DNA from: Gammaproteobacteria bacterium
Lineage (GTDB): Bacteria; Pseudomonadota; Gammaproteobacteria; JACCYU01
Assembly: GCA_013696315.1 (NCBI GenBank)
Contig: JACCYU010000174.1
Span: 1 to 35,076, forward strand
Direction of reading: 5' to 3'
Length of the DNA: 35,076 nt
How positions within the stretch are numbered: the first letter of the stretch is position 1; the number at the start of each line of letters is the position of its first letter. Positions 8,222 to 16,558 of this stretch are shown piece after piece. Made by a program: the position numbers and the translations under genes. The notes beneath the pieces were generated by a model, which saw nothing but the letters and a program-made list of their open reading frames with translations, was not told the origin of the DNA and ran no database searches.

Positions 8222-9547
8222 TCAATGCAGCTTCAGTTGCGGCTTGCCAGAGCGGATCAGCCAGTGCCCGATGGTCGATACGACCACCCAGCCCGCTCCG
8301 TGCAGCGCCCACAGGTGCATCTTGTAAAGCATCAGATATGCCATGCGCGCCAGCCAGCCTTCGATCATCACGTTGCCGGCCTCTTTGCCCCTGAGGTTTC
8401 CCATCAGGGTGCCCACCGTTTCGAAGCGGCTTAGATTGATCAGCGAGCCGTAATCCTTGTAAACGTACTCCGCTAACGGTTTGCTTTCCAGACGACGCTG
8501 AATCGACTTGGCCAGTAGTGAAGCCTGCTGATGCGCCGCCTGCGCGCGCGGCGGCACCGTATCGTCCCGTCCCGGACGCGGACAGCTCGCGCAATCGCCG
8601 AAGGCAAAAATCGAATCGTCGCGGGTAGTCTGCAGGGTTGTCCTGACCACAAGCTGATTGATCTTGTTGGTTTCGAGATCGTCCAGGCTGGCAAGAAAAT
8701 CGGGGGCGCGGATGCCGGCCGCCCATACCTTTGTTCTGGCCTTCACGTATCTGCCGCTGTCCATGTGAAACCCGCCCTCGTCGGCGCTAACGATGCGGTC
8801 GCCGAGCACCAACTCGATGCCGATCGAGCCCAACACCTCCGCGACGTTTGCCGAGATCTTGGGCGGCAGCGCGGGCAGCACGCGGTCGGCCGCCTCGATC
8901 AGGGTAAACTTGATCTCGTCATCGGCGGGCGGGCGCTCCAGCGCGTGGGTACCCATGATGCTCAGCGCGCGGCGCAGCTCGGCGGCCAGTTCCACGCCGG
9001 TGGCTCCGGCCCCGGCGATGGCGATGTTGATACGGTCCTCGACCGACGCCTCGCGCCTGCTCGCGACGCGAAAATAGCGGTTGAGCAGGTGACGATGAAA
9101 ATCGTCCGCCTGAGGACGCCGGTCAAGGAAGAAGCAGTGCTCGCGCACACCCGGCGTGTCGAAATCGTTGGTTGTACTACCCACCGCGAACACCAGCGTA
9201 TCGTAGCTCAGTATGCGTTCGGGCACACTCTCGCTACCGTCTTCGTCCAAGATCGGCGCCATTGTGAGTTCGCGTCCCGCCCGGTCCAGGCCATTGACCG
9301 TACCAAGCCGAAAGCGAAAATGATGGTTGCGGGCATGCGAGAGATAATTGAGCTCGTCCTCGCTGGAATTCAGGGTGCCGGCGGCGACCTCGTGCAATAG
9401 CGGCTTCCACAGATGCGTGGTGGCGATATCGATCAGGGTAATCTCCGCCGTGCCGCGCTTGCCGAGCTTGTTGCCCAGCATGGTGGCGAGTTCCAGCCCG
9501 CCTGCGCCGCCACCTACGATAACGATACGGTGCGCGTCGGATGTCAT
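8222..9547 (-). CDS. ndh: Type II NADH:quinone oxidoreductase (NDH-2)
   Basis: This 441-residue flavoprotein moves electrons from NADH to quinone without pumping protons. An FAD-binding dinucleotide fold opens the protein (IVIVGGGAGGLELATMLG, residues 8-25). A second fold for NADH follows around residue 170 (IAIAGAGATGVELAAELRRAL). AFGDCASCP near residue 320 is the FAD-contacting motif, and AHQQASLLAKSIQRRL is the usual quinone-side helix. The C-terminal 60 residues hold amphipathic and hydrophobic helices (LARMAYLMLYKMHLWALHG, WVVVSTIGHWLIRSGK) that attach it to the inner face of the membrane. It is divergent from the DUF1244 gene. It can reoxidise NADH produced by the fatty-acid genes in this window. 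Confidence 0.94.
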   Translation of the reverse strand: MTSDAHRIVIVGGGAGGLELATMLGNKLGKRGTAEITLIDIATTHLWKPLLHEVAAGTLNSSEDELNYLSHARNHHFRFRLGTVNGLDRAGRELTMAPILDEDGSESVPERILSYDTLVFAVGSTTNDFDTPGVREHCFFLDRRPQADDFHRHLLNRYFRVASRREASVEDRINIAIAGAGATGVELAAELRRALSIMGTHALERPPADDEIKFTLIEAADRVLPALPPKISANVAEVLGSIGIELVLGDRIVSADEGGFHMDSGRYVKARTKVWAAGIRAPDFLASLDDLETNKINQLVVRTTLQTTRDDSIFAFGDCASCPRPGRDDTVPPRAQAAHQQASLLAKSIQRRLESKPLAEYVYKDYGSLINLSRFETVGTLMGNLRGKEAGNVMIEGWLARMAYLMLYKMHLWALHGAGWVVVSTIGHWLIRSGKPQLKLH

Positions 9548-9612
9548 GGTTTCATTTTTTGCTCACATACAGAGCTCGCGGATTATACGTGGCATGCTGC
9601 GGTACCAACCCC

Positions 9613-9618
9613 TATAAT
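9613..9618 (+). promoter_or_regulatory. Possible -10 element for the DUF1244 gene
   Basis: A perfect TATAAT lies in the ndh/DUF1244 divergent gap, about 100 bases before the DUF1244 start. At 17-base spacing the only -35 is TGGCAT, which is poor. The hexamer is seen; promoter activity is a guess. Confidence 0.3.
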
Positions 9619-9717
9619 ATCGAGGGTTAAGCCCCGATGCGTAAACCTCGAAGAATAATCACCAACAGATAAACCTTAAAGGACAAACCCCAAAGCATAA
9701 ACCATCTGGAGGCCACC

Positions 9718-10029
9718 ATGAAAACCAGTTTGAACATCGACCCTGGCGACCGCACCGAAATCGAGGCGGCGGTTTTCCGCCGGCTGATTGAACACCTGCG
9801 CGCCCGTCCGGAGGTTCAGAATATCGACTTAATGAATCTCGCGGATTTCTGCCGCAATTGTCTCGCCAAATGGTATCGCGCCGCCGCGCAGGACAAAGGT
9901 ATCGAGATGGAATATGCCCAGGCCCGCGAGCTCGTCTACGGTATGGCTTACGACGAGTACAAGGCGAAATACCAGCGCGAGGCAACGGCCAAGCAGCAGG
10001 CCGATTTCGAGGCGCGGCAGCGCGACTAA
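9718..10029 (+). CDS. DUF1244 family protein
   Basis: This small cytosolic protein of 103 residues has no signal peptide. The central LMNLADFCRNCLAKWYRAAA with its two Cys residues, followed by YGMAYDEYKAKYQ, is the hallmark of DUF1244, a conserved proteobacterial family without an assigned function as far as I know. The start is supported by a GGAGG binding site 8 bases before the ATG. It probably shares a transcript with the methyltransferase gene 50 bases downstream. Confidence 0.85.
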   Translation: MKTSLNIDPGDRTEIEAAVFRRLIEHLRARPEVQNIDLMNLADFCRNCLAKWYRAAAQDKGIEMEYAQARELVYGMAYDEYKAKYQREATAKQQADFEARQRD

Positions 10030-10079
10030 GGCATAACACGGCGCAAACTACACGCCAACAACCAGGAGGAATCATAGTA

Positions 10080-10772
10080 ATGCTGAATTTGGGCAATCGA
10101 TACAACCGGACCCGCTATAATCTGTCCGCGCGCGGGCACCGCGAACGCGGGCTTGCCGCCGAGGTCATGGCGCGGCAGTTGCCACCAGACCAGGTCCGCG
10201 CGGTGCAGGAAAGACATAGCGGCGTCATCTCCAAGGGCGAGGTCCACAGGAAATGGCTGGATGTCGAGTATCACATGCGAAGGGCTGTGCGAGACGCCAC
10301 GACGCTTGGCCTTGAAGAATCCCAGCCACTAAACATTCTGGATATCGGTTGTGGCGCCGGCTATTTTATTGCTGTGGCCAGGCATCTGGGCCATAACATA
10401 ACCGGGCTCGACATGTCCGATAACGAGGTATTCAACGACTTCGTTGCGTTGATGACCATACCGCGAGTCGTCCACTGTATAACCCCTTACACACCGTTGC
10501 CCGATTTCGCCAGCCCATTTAACCTCATAACGGGGTTTCAAGTTCGGTTTAACTGGAAAACCAAACGAGAAAGATGGACCCATGAAGAATGGTCCTATTT
10601 CCTCAATGATTGCAGGTCCAGGCTAGCAACGGGAGGCCGGATGAGGTTGCAACTAAATTCGGGCAAGGATGCACGCTATAGGTACTTGCCCGAGGAAACT
10701 GTCACGCGCTTGCGGGAAGTGCCGGGAGCCACGATTCCAGCGGACAAGAGAACCATTACGGTGGCGGCTTAA
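10080..10772 (+). CDS. Class I SAM-dependent methyltransferase, target unknown
   Basis: This is a 230-residue protein. The glycine-rich SAM-binding motif I, ILDIGCGAGYFIAVARHLG, lies near residues 85-103, followed by the acidic end of strand 2 (ITGLDMSDNE). An N-terminal helical region of about 80 residues rich in Arg precedes it. The later motif GGRMRLQLNSG fits strand 5. The open frame runs upstream through the DUF1244 gene, but AGGAGGA at 10063-10069 marks ATG 10080 as the start. The second half is less GC-rich than its neighbours, with TAT, TTT and AAA codons used more freely, which may hint at a different origin. I cannot assign a substrate. It follows the DUF1244 gene by 50 bases. Confidence 0.75.
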   Translation: MLNLGNRYNRTRYNLSARGHRERGLAAEVMARQLPPDQVRAVQERHSGVISKGEVHRKWLDVEYHMRRAVRDATTLGLEESQPLNILDIGCGAGYFIAVARHLGHNITGLDMSDNEVFNDFVALMTIPRVVHCITPYTPLPDFASPFNLITGFQVRFNWKTKRERWTHEEWSYFLNDCRSRLATGGRMRLQLNSGKDARYRYLPEETVTRLREVPGATIPADKRTITVAA

Positions 10773-10805
10773 GCTGCGATAGATCTGCCCGTACACGGCG
10801 GCGTT

Positions 10806-10827
10806 AACCTCTGCGTGAACAGAGGTT
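10806..10827 (+). other. Perfect 8-bp inverted repeat downstream of the methyltransferase
   Basis: AACCTCTG at 10806-10813 and CAGAGGTT at 10820-10827 form a perfect stem with a six-base loop, 34 bases after the methyltransferase stop. It is not followed by a T run, so it is not a clear intrinsic terminator. It could be a processing or 3'-end stabilising hairpin. The rest of the 230-base gap to the YihY gene shows nothing I can name. Confidence 0.4.
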
Positions 10828-11002
10828 CTCCAACTGATGGTGGACATAACAATGTGCCGTCCGGCGCTAGCTCGTGCCTGATCCGCCACGCTATGGCCGT
10901 TGCGTCTGTGTCATTGCCGGGATGTCTCTACGCTAACAAACCCAATGATCAGCAGGAGACCTTAATAAATATGGGTGCGCCTGTTTCTGCCGGACGGCTG
11001 TC

Positions 11003-12385
11003 ATGATCGACATGCATCAGCTGAGAAATTGCTACCAGCGGCTGGTGTGGAATACCGATACGGACGACGTGCCATGGTGGCAGGGGCTTGGCGTAAAAGC
11101 CGTGCGGCTGGTGCATGTGCTGGTGCGCGACATGGTCGATGGTCAGCTGACCCTGCGCGCGATGAGTCTGGTGTTCACGACCCTGCTGTCCATCGTGCCG
11201 CTGCTGGCGGTGAGTTTCTCGGTGCTCAAGGCGTTCGGCATGCACAACGAGCTGCAGCCGCTGCTGCGGAATTTTCTCGCGCCGCTCGGTCCGCGAGGCG
11301 CGGATATCAGCAATCAGATTATCGATTTCGTGGACAACATCGAGGTCGGCGTGCTGGGCGCGGTGGGCATTGCGTTTCTTTTCTATACGACCATCACGCT
11401 GATCCAGAAGGTCGAAGAGGCTTTCAATTACATCTGGCACATCGAGCGCTCGCGCACCCTGGCGCAGCAGTTCAGCAGTTATTTGAGCGTCATCATGGTG
11501 GTGCCGGTGCTGGTCATCGCCGCACTGGGCGTAACCGCGTCGTTGACCAGCAGCACGATCGTACAGGCGATCGTGGCCGTCGAGCCACTGGGCAGCCTGT
11601 ACGAGTTCGCCAGCCGGCTGGTGCCGTATCTGCTGATCATCGCGGCGTTCGTGTTTATTTATATATTCATCCCCAATACGCGCGTGCGGCCGATGGCGGC
11701 CATTACAGGCGGCGTGGTGGCGGGCGTGCTATGGCAGACCACCGGCTGGATCTTCGCGCAATTCATCGCCAAATCGGCGAGCTACGCCGCAATTAATTCG
11801 GGTTTCGCGATCCTTGTCGTGCTGATGATCTGGATTTACTGGAACTGGCTGATCCTGCTGGTCGGCGCCAGTATCGTGTTTTACCAGCAACATGCGGAGT
11901 ATCTGATGGCCGGGCGCAAGCAAATCCAGCCCAGCAACCGCGTACAGGAGGAACTGGCGCTGATGGTGATGGCGCTCATTGGCCAACGTTGGTATCAGCA
12001 GCGGCCTTGCTGGAGCGCGGACGAACTCGTCGAGCACCTGCATATGCCGTTCCCGGTCATCCAGGAGACGCTGAACGTGCTGGAGGAGGGCGGCTTGTTG
12101 TGCCAGACCACGGATACGCCATCGCTGTGGCTGCCTGCGTTACCACTGGAAACTACACCGATCAAGCAGGTCTTGGATGTGGTGCGAGACGCCAGCGACG
12201 GTGGTGACCTGGCGCCCCGGCGCGCGCCCGATCTGCGCGCCACGCGTGACATCGTGGCGGAAGTCGAACACGCGGTGACCGAAACATTACATGGGCGCAC
12301 GCTCAAGGATCTGGTCGCGGACAGCGAAAAATCGGCCGCGCGCCTGAACGCGATCGCGCCCGAATCCGCGGAATCCGCAAATTGA
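11003..12385 (+). CDS. YihY/UPF0761 family inner-membrane protein with cytosolic C-terminal extension
   Basis: This is a 460-residue protein. Residues 40-290 carry about six membrane helices with features of the YihY family (once mis-annotated as RNase BN): LRAMSLVFTTLLSIVPLLA, a central FLFYTTITLIQKVEEAFNYIW, a FIYIFIPNTRVRP loop and the end YWNWLILLVGASIVFYQQ. The exact function of the family is not established. From about residue 310 a soluble tail follows. The first part (EELALMVMALIGQRW, then LVEHLHMPFPVIQETLNVLEEGGLL) has the helix-helix-wing pattern of a winged-helix fold. The last 60 residues are charged and probably loose. The ATG at 11003 lacks a strong binding site; ATG 11012 is an alternative. 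Confidence 0.85.
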   Translation: MIDMHQLRNCYQRLVWNTDTDDVPWWQGLGVKAVRLVHVLVRDMVDGQLTLRAMSLVFTTLLSIVPLLAVSFSVLKAFGMHNELQPLLRNFLAPLGPRGADISNQIIDFVDNIEVGVLGAVGIAFLFYTTITLIQKVEEAFNYIWHIERSRTLAQQFSSYLSVIMVVPVLVIAALGVTASLTSSTIVQAIVAVEPLGSLYEFASRLVPYLLIIAAFVFIYIFIPNTRVRPMAAITGGVVAGVLWQTTGWIFAQFIAKSASYAAINSGFAILVVLMIWIYWNWLILLVGASIVFYQQHAEYLMAGRKQIQPSNRVQEELALMVMALIGQRWYQQRPCWSADELVEHLHMPFPVIQETLNVLEEGGLLCQTTDTPSLWLPALPLETTPIKQVLDVVRDASDGGDLAPRRAPDLRATRDIVAEVEHAVTETLHGRTLKDLVADSEKSAARLNAIAPESAESAN

Positions 12386-12428
12386 TGGGCATCCACCCAA
12401 GTTGCTTTAGCCAGCCCCTCGGTAGCGC

Positions 12429-13157
12429 ATGCCGCGAGCGGTGAGGCTCGTGTTGTCGATCGGTATGTCACTGCTCGCCGCTGGTGTGCTGCTGGAGGGC
12501 GGTTTAATCGGGCTGCGGGTCAGTGAAGCCCTGACCGGGGCGGAGGATTCGAAAGCTTTTCAGCTGCTTCAGTCGCCGGCCGCGGCGCGGATTCTGATGG
12601 TCGGCGACGACGCCGGGGTCGGCTCCGGGGTCGCCTTGTCGTCCGCATCCGTTGCGGGGCGGATCGCGCAGCGGTATCCGTGTGTCAGCATTGTCAACCG
12701 CGCGCGTGACGGCGCCACCGTGCGGGATGTCGCGGCGCAGATCGATGGGACCGGCGACACGCATTTCGATCTGCTGCTGGTGTTGGCGGGTGCGAACGAC
12801 GTGCTGCGTTTTGTCAGTGATGAGGAAACGGCGCGCGCCGCCAGGGCGATGCTGGCAATAGCCGGAGCGCGTGCCAGGCATGTCGTATTTCTGAACTCAT
12901 CCCGGCTTGAGAGCCGCTTGCTGCCGCCGCCACTGGGCCCATGGTATCAACGGCGCGCATTGGAAAAAGCCCGCGTGCTGAGTCAGGTGTCAAGGGCGGC
13001 CGGCGTCGAGTATGTGGATGCGCCTATGGATGGATCCGCACTAACGGCCGCAAACGTATGGTGGCCGGCGCGTCTGCACGCGGACGACGACACTTATGCG
13101 CGGTGGTTTCGGTTGCTCATGGGCAAGTCGCGAGTCGCGCCCCTTCTTCAGTGCTGA
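12429..13157 (+). CDS. SGNH/GDSL-hydrolase-like protein with altered catalytic residues
   Basis: This is a 242-residue protein with an N-terminal membrane or signal helix (residues 5-30). Block I reads ILMVGDDAGVGSG (residues 55-67), so the usual GDS nucleophile is an Asp at position 61. Block II keeps the Gly (NRARDGAT) and block III keeps the Gly-x-Asn-Asp pattern (LAGAND). In block V His217 is present (PARLHADDDTYARWF), but the residue three before it, normally the catalytic Asp, is Ala214. Two of the three catalytic residues therefore differ, which suggests an inactive or repurposed fold. The family placement is mine and is moderately sure. It lies 43 bases after the YihY gene and may be co-transcribed. 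It is convergent with the M48 protease. Confidence 0.65.
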   Translation: MPRAVRLVLSIGMSLLAAGVLLEGGLIGLRVSEALTGAEDSKAFQLLQSPAAARILMVGDDAGVGSGVALSSASVAGRIAQRYPCVSIVNRARDGATVRDVAAQIDGTGDTHFDLLLVLAGANDVLRFVSDEETARAARAMLAIAGARARHVVFLNSSRLESRLLPPPLGPWYQRRALEKARVLSQVSRAAGVEYVDAPMDGSALTAANVWWPARLHADDDTYARWFRLLMGKSRVAPLLQC

Positions 13158-13186
13158 TCAACTGGGATTGTTTCTCGCACCATCCA

Positions 13187-13972
13187 TCATCCGCAGGCCG
13201 GCGTTTCACCACGGGCCTGGGCCTGGCTGTAGAGCTTCAGCGCATCTGGCATGCGTTCGGTGAGGTTTTCGATGCGCGTCTCGTGCGACGGATGCGTGGA
13301 CATGAATTCCGGTGGTTGCTCGCCCCCACCTGCCTTGGCCATGTTCTGCCACAGTGGCACGCTCTGGCGCGGATCGAAGCCGGCGCTCGCCATCAGGTCC
13401 AGCCCCAGCAGATCGGCCTCGCTTTCCTGCGAGCGGCCGTATGGGAGCAGAATGCCGACCTGCGCGCCCAGGCCCAGCAGCCCGAGTAACTGCGCCGGCT
13501 CTCCGCCCGAACTGGCGGCGTAGATCTGTGCGGCCGTCAGCCCGGCCTGCGTGACCACAGCCGCCGACATGCGGGCATTGCCGTGCTCCGCCAGCACATG
13601 CGCGACTTCGTGGCCAATTACGGTAGCGAGCTGATCCTGGCTCTCCGCGACTTCCAGCAGGCCGGTGTAAACGCCGATTTTGCCGCCGGGCAGCGCGAAG
13701 GCATTGACGGCCTTGTCCTCGAACACCTGCACTTCCCAGACCTGATCGGAGTCCAGCGCGCCCGTGATCGCATCGGCGACACACTCTACGTACTGGTTCA
13801 CTTGAGGGTCGGATTCCGACGGCGTTTCCTGCTTCATCTGCTGGAAGGCGCTGGCGCCCATCTCGCTCATCTGATCGTCCGGAAACAGTTGCAACTGTTT
13901 GTGGCCCAGCGGCGAGGTGGCGCAGGCCGTGAGCCAGGCCGTTATAAACGTAATCAGGCAACCGCGTATCAT
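13187..13972 (-). CDS. M48-family zinc metalloprotease, outer-membrane lipoprotein type (LoiP/YcaL-like)
   Basis: This is a 261-residue lipoprotein. The signal peptide ends in a lipobox LTAC with the acylated Cys at residue 17. The zinc site is HEVAH at 121-125 and the third ligand is probably Glu183 in SQESEADLLGLDLM. FALPGGKIGVYTGLL before the helix and the late STHPSHETRIENL are typical of periplasmic M48 peptidases such as LoiP and BepA. The residue after the Cys is Ala, which fits outer-membrane sorting. There is no TPR region, so it is closer to LoiP/YcaL than BepA. The start is supported by AAGGAG nine bases before the ATG. Likely role: envelope protein quality control. Confidence 0.92.
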   Translation of the reverse strand: MIRGCLITFITAWLTACATSPLGHKQLQLFPDDQMSEMGASAFQQMKQETPSESDPQVNQYVECVADAITGALDSDQVWEVQVFEDKAVNAFALPGGKIGVYTGLLEVAESQDQLATVIGHEVAHVLAEHGNARMSAAVVTQAGLTAAQIYAASSGGEPAQLLGLLGLGAQVGILLPYGRSQESEADLLGLDLMASAGFDPRQSVPLWQNMAKAGGGEQPPEFMSTHPSHETRIENLTERMPDALKLYSQAQARGETPACG

Positions 13973-14012
13973 CGTACAATTCTCCTTTCGGCGACAGCTT
14001 GGTATTGCATGA

Positions 14013-14534
14013 TCAGCACTCCCGCAGCCGCGGCATCAATTCCACCAGGTTACAGGGCCGGGTGCGGTAATCGAGCTGATGCACGATCAATCGATCCCAG
14101 CCGTCCGCGCAAGCGCCCGATGATCCGGGCAGGCAGAAGATATACGTGCCGTTCGCTACTCCCGCGATGGCACGCGACTGCAGGGTGGACGTGCCGATGG
14201 TCTCGAAAGATAGCACCCGGAACATCTCGCCGAAGCCGTCGATTTCTTTGTCTAGCAAGGGTCGTACCGCTTCGGGCGTGCCGTCACGCCCGGTGATGCC
14301 GGTGCCGCCGGTCGTGAGAATCACCTGCGGGCCATCTTCCGCGATCCATCGGGACAGCGTCGCGCGAATGCCGTATTTGTCGTCCGGCACGATGGCCTTT
14401 TCATGCAGACGGTGGCCGCTATCCGTGAGGCGCGCCGCCAGCAGCTTGCCCGACTTGTCCGTATCCTCGACGCGGCTGTCCGAGACGGTCAACACGGCGA
14501 TATTCAGGGCAATGAAAGCCCGCGCATCCGCCAT
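14013..14534 (-). CDS. moaB: Molybdenum cofactor biosynthesis protein MoaB (MogA-like fold)
   Basis: This 173-residue protein has the MoaB/Mog fold. IAVLTVSDSR opens it and the molybdopterin-binding loop ILTTGGTGITGRDGTPEAV lies near residues 72-90. FEMFRVLSFETIGTSTLQSRA-type helices follow (read here from GEMFRVLSFE), then IFCLPGSSGACADGWDRLI. MoaB/MogA proteins adenylate molybdopterin before MoeA inserts molybdate. Length and motifs match MoaB. It is divergent from moaE and sits 2 kb from moeA, so the locus is a partial cofactor cluster. Confidence 0.93.
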   Translation of the reverse strand: MADARAFIALNIAVLTVSDSRVEDTDKSGKLLAARLTDSGHRLHEKAIVPDDKYGIRATLSRWIAEDGPQVILTTGGTGITGRDGTPEAVRPLLDKEIDGFGEMFRVLSFETIGTSTLQSRAIAGVANGTYIFCLPGSSGACADGWDRLIVHQLDYRTRPCNLVELMPRLREC

Positions 14535-14662
14535 CGCGATCAGTCCCGCGCCATAACCTGGTTTGCGTGCGCCATGACGATGAGCATAGCATTAACATTT
14601 GGATTCAAATAGCGGCGGCGCGGCGCCATCGATCCTATCCCGATTCGCCATGCCCTAGAAAT

Positions 14663-15097
14663 ATGAATATAGAAATTCGTCAAGCCCCTTTCGATCCGTG
14701 GGGTGCTGTCGCGCGCCATCAACTCTCGATGGAACAGGCGGGCAAATTCGGCGCCACCGCCGTGTTCGTCGGCAGCATGCGGGACTTCAACGAAGGCGCT
14801 CGTGTGACCTGGATGACCCTGGAACACTACGCGGCCATGACCGAAAAGCACCTGGCGCACCTCGCCGAACGGGCTATGGCGCGTTGGGACATAATCGACG
14901 TGCTGATTATCCATCGGGTCGGCGACGTGTATCCCGGCGATCCCATCGTGCTGGTCGCCACCTGGTCCGCGCACCGCGCCGCGGCTTATGACGCCAACCG
15001 CTTCATCATGGAAGAGCTGAAATCCACGGCGCCATTCTGGAAAAAGGAGACGCTGCGCGAGGGCAGCCGCTGGGTGGAGAGGAACACGCCGGGTTAG
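14663..15097 (+). CDS. moaE: Molybdopterin synthase catalytic subunit MoaE
   Basis: This is a 144-residue protein. GATAVFVGSMRDFNEGARV is the family's opening GAxxxFxGxVR motif. LEHYAAMTEKHL, then IIHRVGDVYPGDPIVLVAT and FIMEELKSTAPFWKKE contain the conserved Lys residues of the active site that receives sulfur from MoaD. The enzyme converts cPMP to molybdopterin. ATG 14663 gives the usual N-terminus; the frame is open 32 codons further, but those residues are not family-like. The binding site is weak. moaD, normally its direct neighbour, is not next to it. Confidence 0.93.
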   Translation: MNIEIRQAPFDPWGAVARHQLSMEQAGKFGATAVFVGSMRDFNEGARVTWMTLEHYAAMTEKHLAHLAERAMARWDIIDVLIIHRVGDVYPGDPIVLVATWSAHRAAAYDANRFIMEELKSTAPFWKKETLREGSRWVERNTPG

Positions 15098-15129
15098 GCA
15101 ATTGCGATTTCTGGAGGGCCCGCCCGGAC

Positions 15130-16410
15130 TCACACGAAATTCGAAAACGGCAGCACCTCGACCTCAGTGCCCGGTTCGATGTTGCCGCTTTCCATCGGCA
15201 AAAAGATAAAGCAATTGGCCGCGGCCATCGACGTCAAAACCCCGGAGCCCTGTGCGCCGGTCTTATGCACGGTTAGCTGCCCCTGGTGGTCGCGTTCCAT
15301 CATACCGCGCTGATATTCGACCCGTCCCGGGCGCTTTTTGAGTTTTGAACCGCACCGGATTTTGAGCGTCAGCGGCGGTGGCGGCGGTGCGCCCATGAGT
15401 TGCTGCAGGGCCGGCTGCACGAATACGTAAAACGTCACCATCACCGACACCGGGTTGCCGGGCAGCCCGAAAAACCAGGCTCCGGCATCATTATCGCCAA
15501 TGCGCCCGAAGGCGAGCGGCCGCCCCGGTTTCATGGCGATCTTCCAGAAACCGATCTGGCCCAGTTTGTCCAGGGTGCGCTTGACGAAATCGGCCTCTCC
15601 CATGGATACGCCCCCCGACGTGATCACCACGTCGGCGAGCCGCACGGCCTGCGCGAAGGCTTCTTCCAGGGCAAGCGGGTCATCGCGAACGACGCCCATA
15701 TCGATGATCTCCGCGCCCAGGCGTGTGAGCATCCCGTGCAAGGTGTAGCGGTTGCTGTCATACACGTCGCCCATCGTCAGCGGCTCGCCGATAGATTTGA
15801 GTTCGTCGCCGGTGGAGAAAAACGCGACGCGCAGGCGTCGCCGGGCCTTGACCTCGGCGATGCCCAGCGACGCCAGCAGACCCAGATGCGCCGGCAACAG
15901 TCGCTGGCCCACGGCGAGTACGCGCTCGTCGCGCGCGATATCCTCGCCCGCCGCGCGCACGTTCTGGCCGGGCTCGTTATCGGCGCCGATGCGGATAAAT
16001 TCGCCCCGGACTTCCGCGCGTTCGACGATCACCACGCTGTCCGCGCCGGCCGGCACGGGCGCGCCGGTCATGATGCGGACGCAGTCGCCTTCACCGCATT
16101 CACCTTGAAATGGCCGGCCGGCGAAGGCCGTGCCGATGATCGCCAGGCTACGCGCGCTGTCTGCCGGAATGTCCGCGCCCCGAATGGCGAAACCGTCCAT
16201 GGCCGAGTTGGTGTGGCCGGGCACGTCGATTTTCGAGTAAACGTCTTCGGCCAGTACGCGGCCCAGTGCGTCGCGCAAGTGTGCCTGCTCGAAACCGTCC
16301 ACCGGTCTCAGCTGCGTACGCACGCGCCTGACGGCCTCATCGACGGGCAGGGAATCGGGATCGTAATCGTCCTGACAGCTTACGGAAGTCTCAATGCGGT
16401 TCTGGCTCAT
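15130..16410 (-). CDS. moeA: Molybdopterin molybdotransferase MoeA
   Basis: This 426-residue enzyme inserts molybdate into adenylated molybdopterin. Seen in order: domain III near HTNSAMDGFAIRG (about residue 70), RIMTGAPVPAGADSVV, the Mog-like domain with FFSTGDEL, YDSNRYTLHGML, ITSGGVSMGEADFVK and FFGLPGNPVSVMVTF, and the beta-rich C-terminal domain ending GTEVEVLPF. A GTG at 16419 is an alternative start three codons earlier. I prefer ATG 16410 because the binding-site-like GGGTGA is better placed for it. It is convergent with moaE, with 32 bases between. Confidence 0.94.
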   Translation of the reverse strand: MSQNRIETSVSCQDDYDPDSLPVDEAVRRVRTQLRPVDGFEQAHLRDALGRVLAEDVYSKIDVPGHTNSAMDGFAIRGADIPADSARSLAIIGTAFAGRPFQGECGEGDCVRIMTGAPVPAGADSVVIVERAEVRGEFIRIGADNEPGQNVRAAGEDIARDERVLAVGQRLLPAHLGLLASLGIAEVKARRRLRVAFFSTGDELKSIGEPLTMGDVYDSNRYTLHGMLTRLGAEIIDMGVVRDDPLALEEAFAQAVRLADVVITSGGVSMGEADFVKRTLDKLGQIGFWKIAMKPGRPLAFGRIGDNDAGAWFFGLPGNPVSVMVTFYVFVQPALQQLMGAPPPPPLTLKIRCGSKLKKRPGRVEYQRGMMERDHQGQLTVHKTGAQGSGVLTSMAAANCFIFLPMESGNIEPGTEVEVLPFSNFV

Positions 16411-16558
16411 ACGCGTCACCCGGTGAGAGCGAAAGATCGCTATTCAACGTGAATTGTAGAGCGTTTTGGCAACCGTGTGTTCCAGACAAGACAAATGCCC
16501 ACCTGCGCCCGCCACTCTGATGTTAGCCAGCCCGGAGCCGTTGGCGTTACACTACTAA

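Noticed and set aside
9590-9610. Sigma-54-like TGGCATG before the DUF1244 gene
   Set aside because: The required downstream TTGC element at the right spacing is absent.
10815-11006. 63-codon frame between the methyltransferase and the YihY gene
   Set aside because: GTG start inside the inverted repeat, no binding site, no family-like sequence.
15400-16452. 350-codon plus-strand open frame over moeA
   Set aside because: Antisense shadow; moeA motifs are complete on the other strand.
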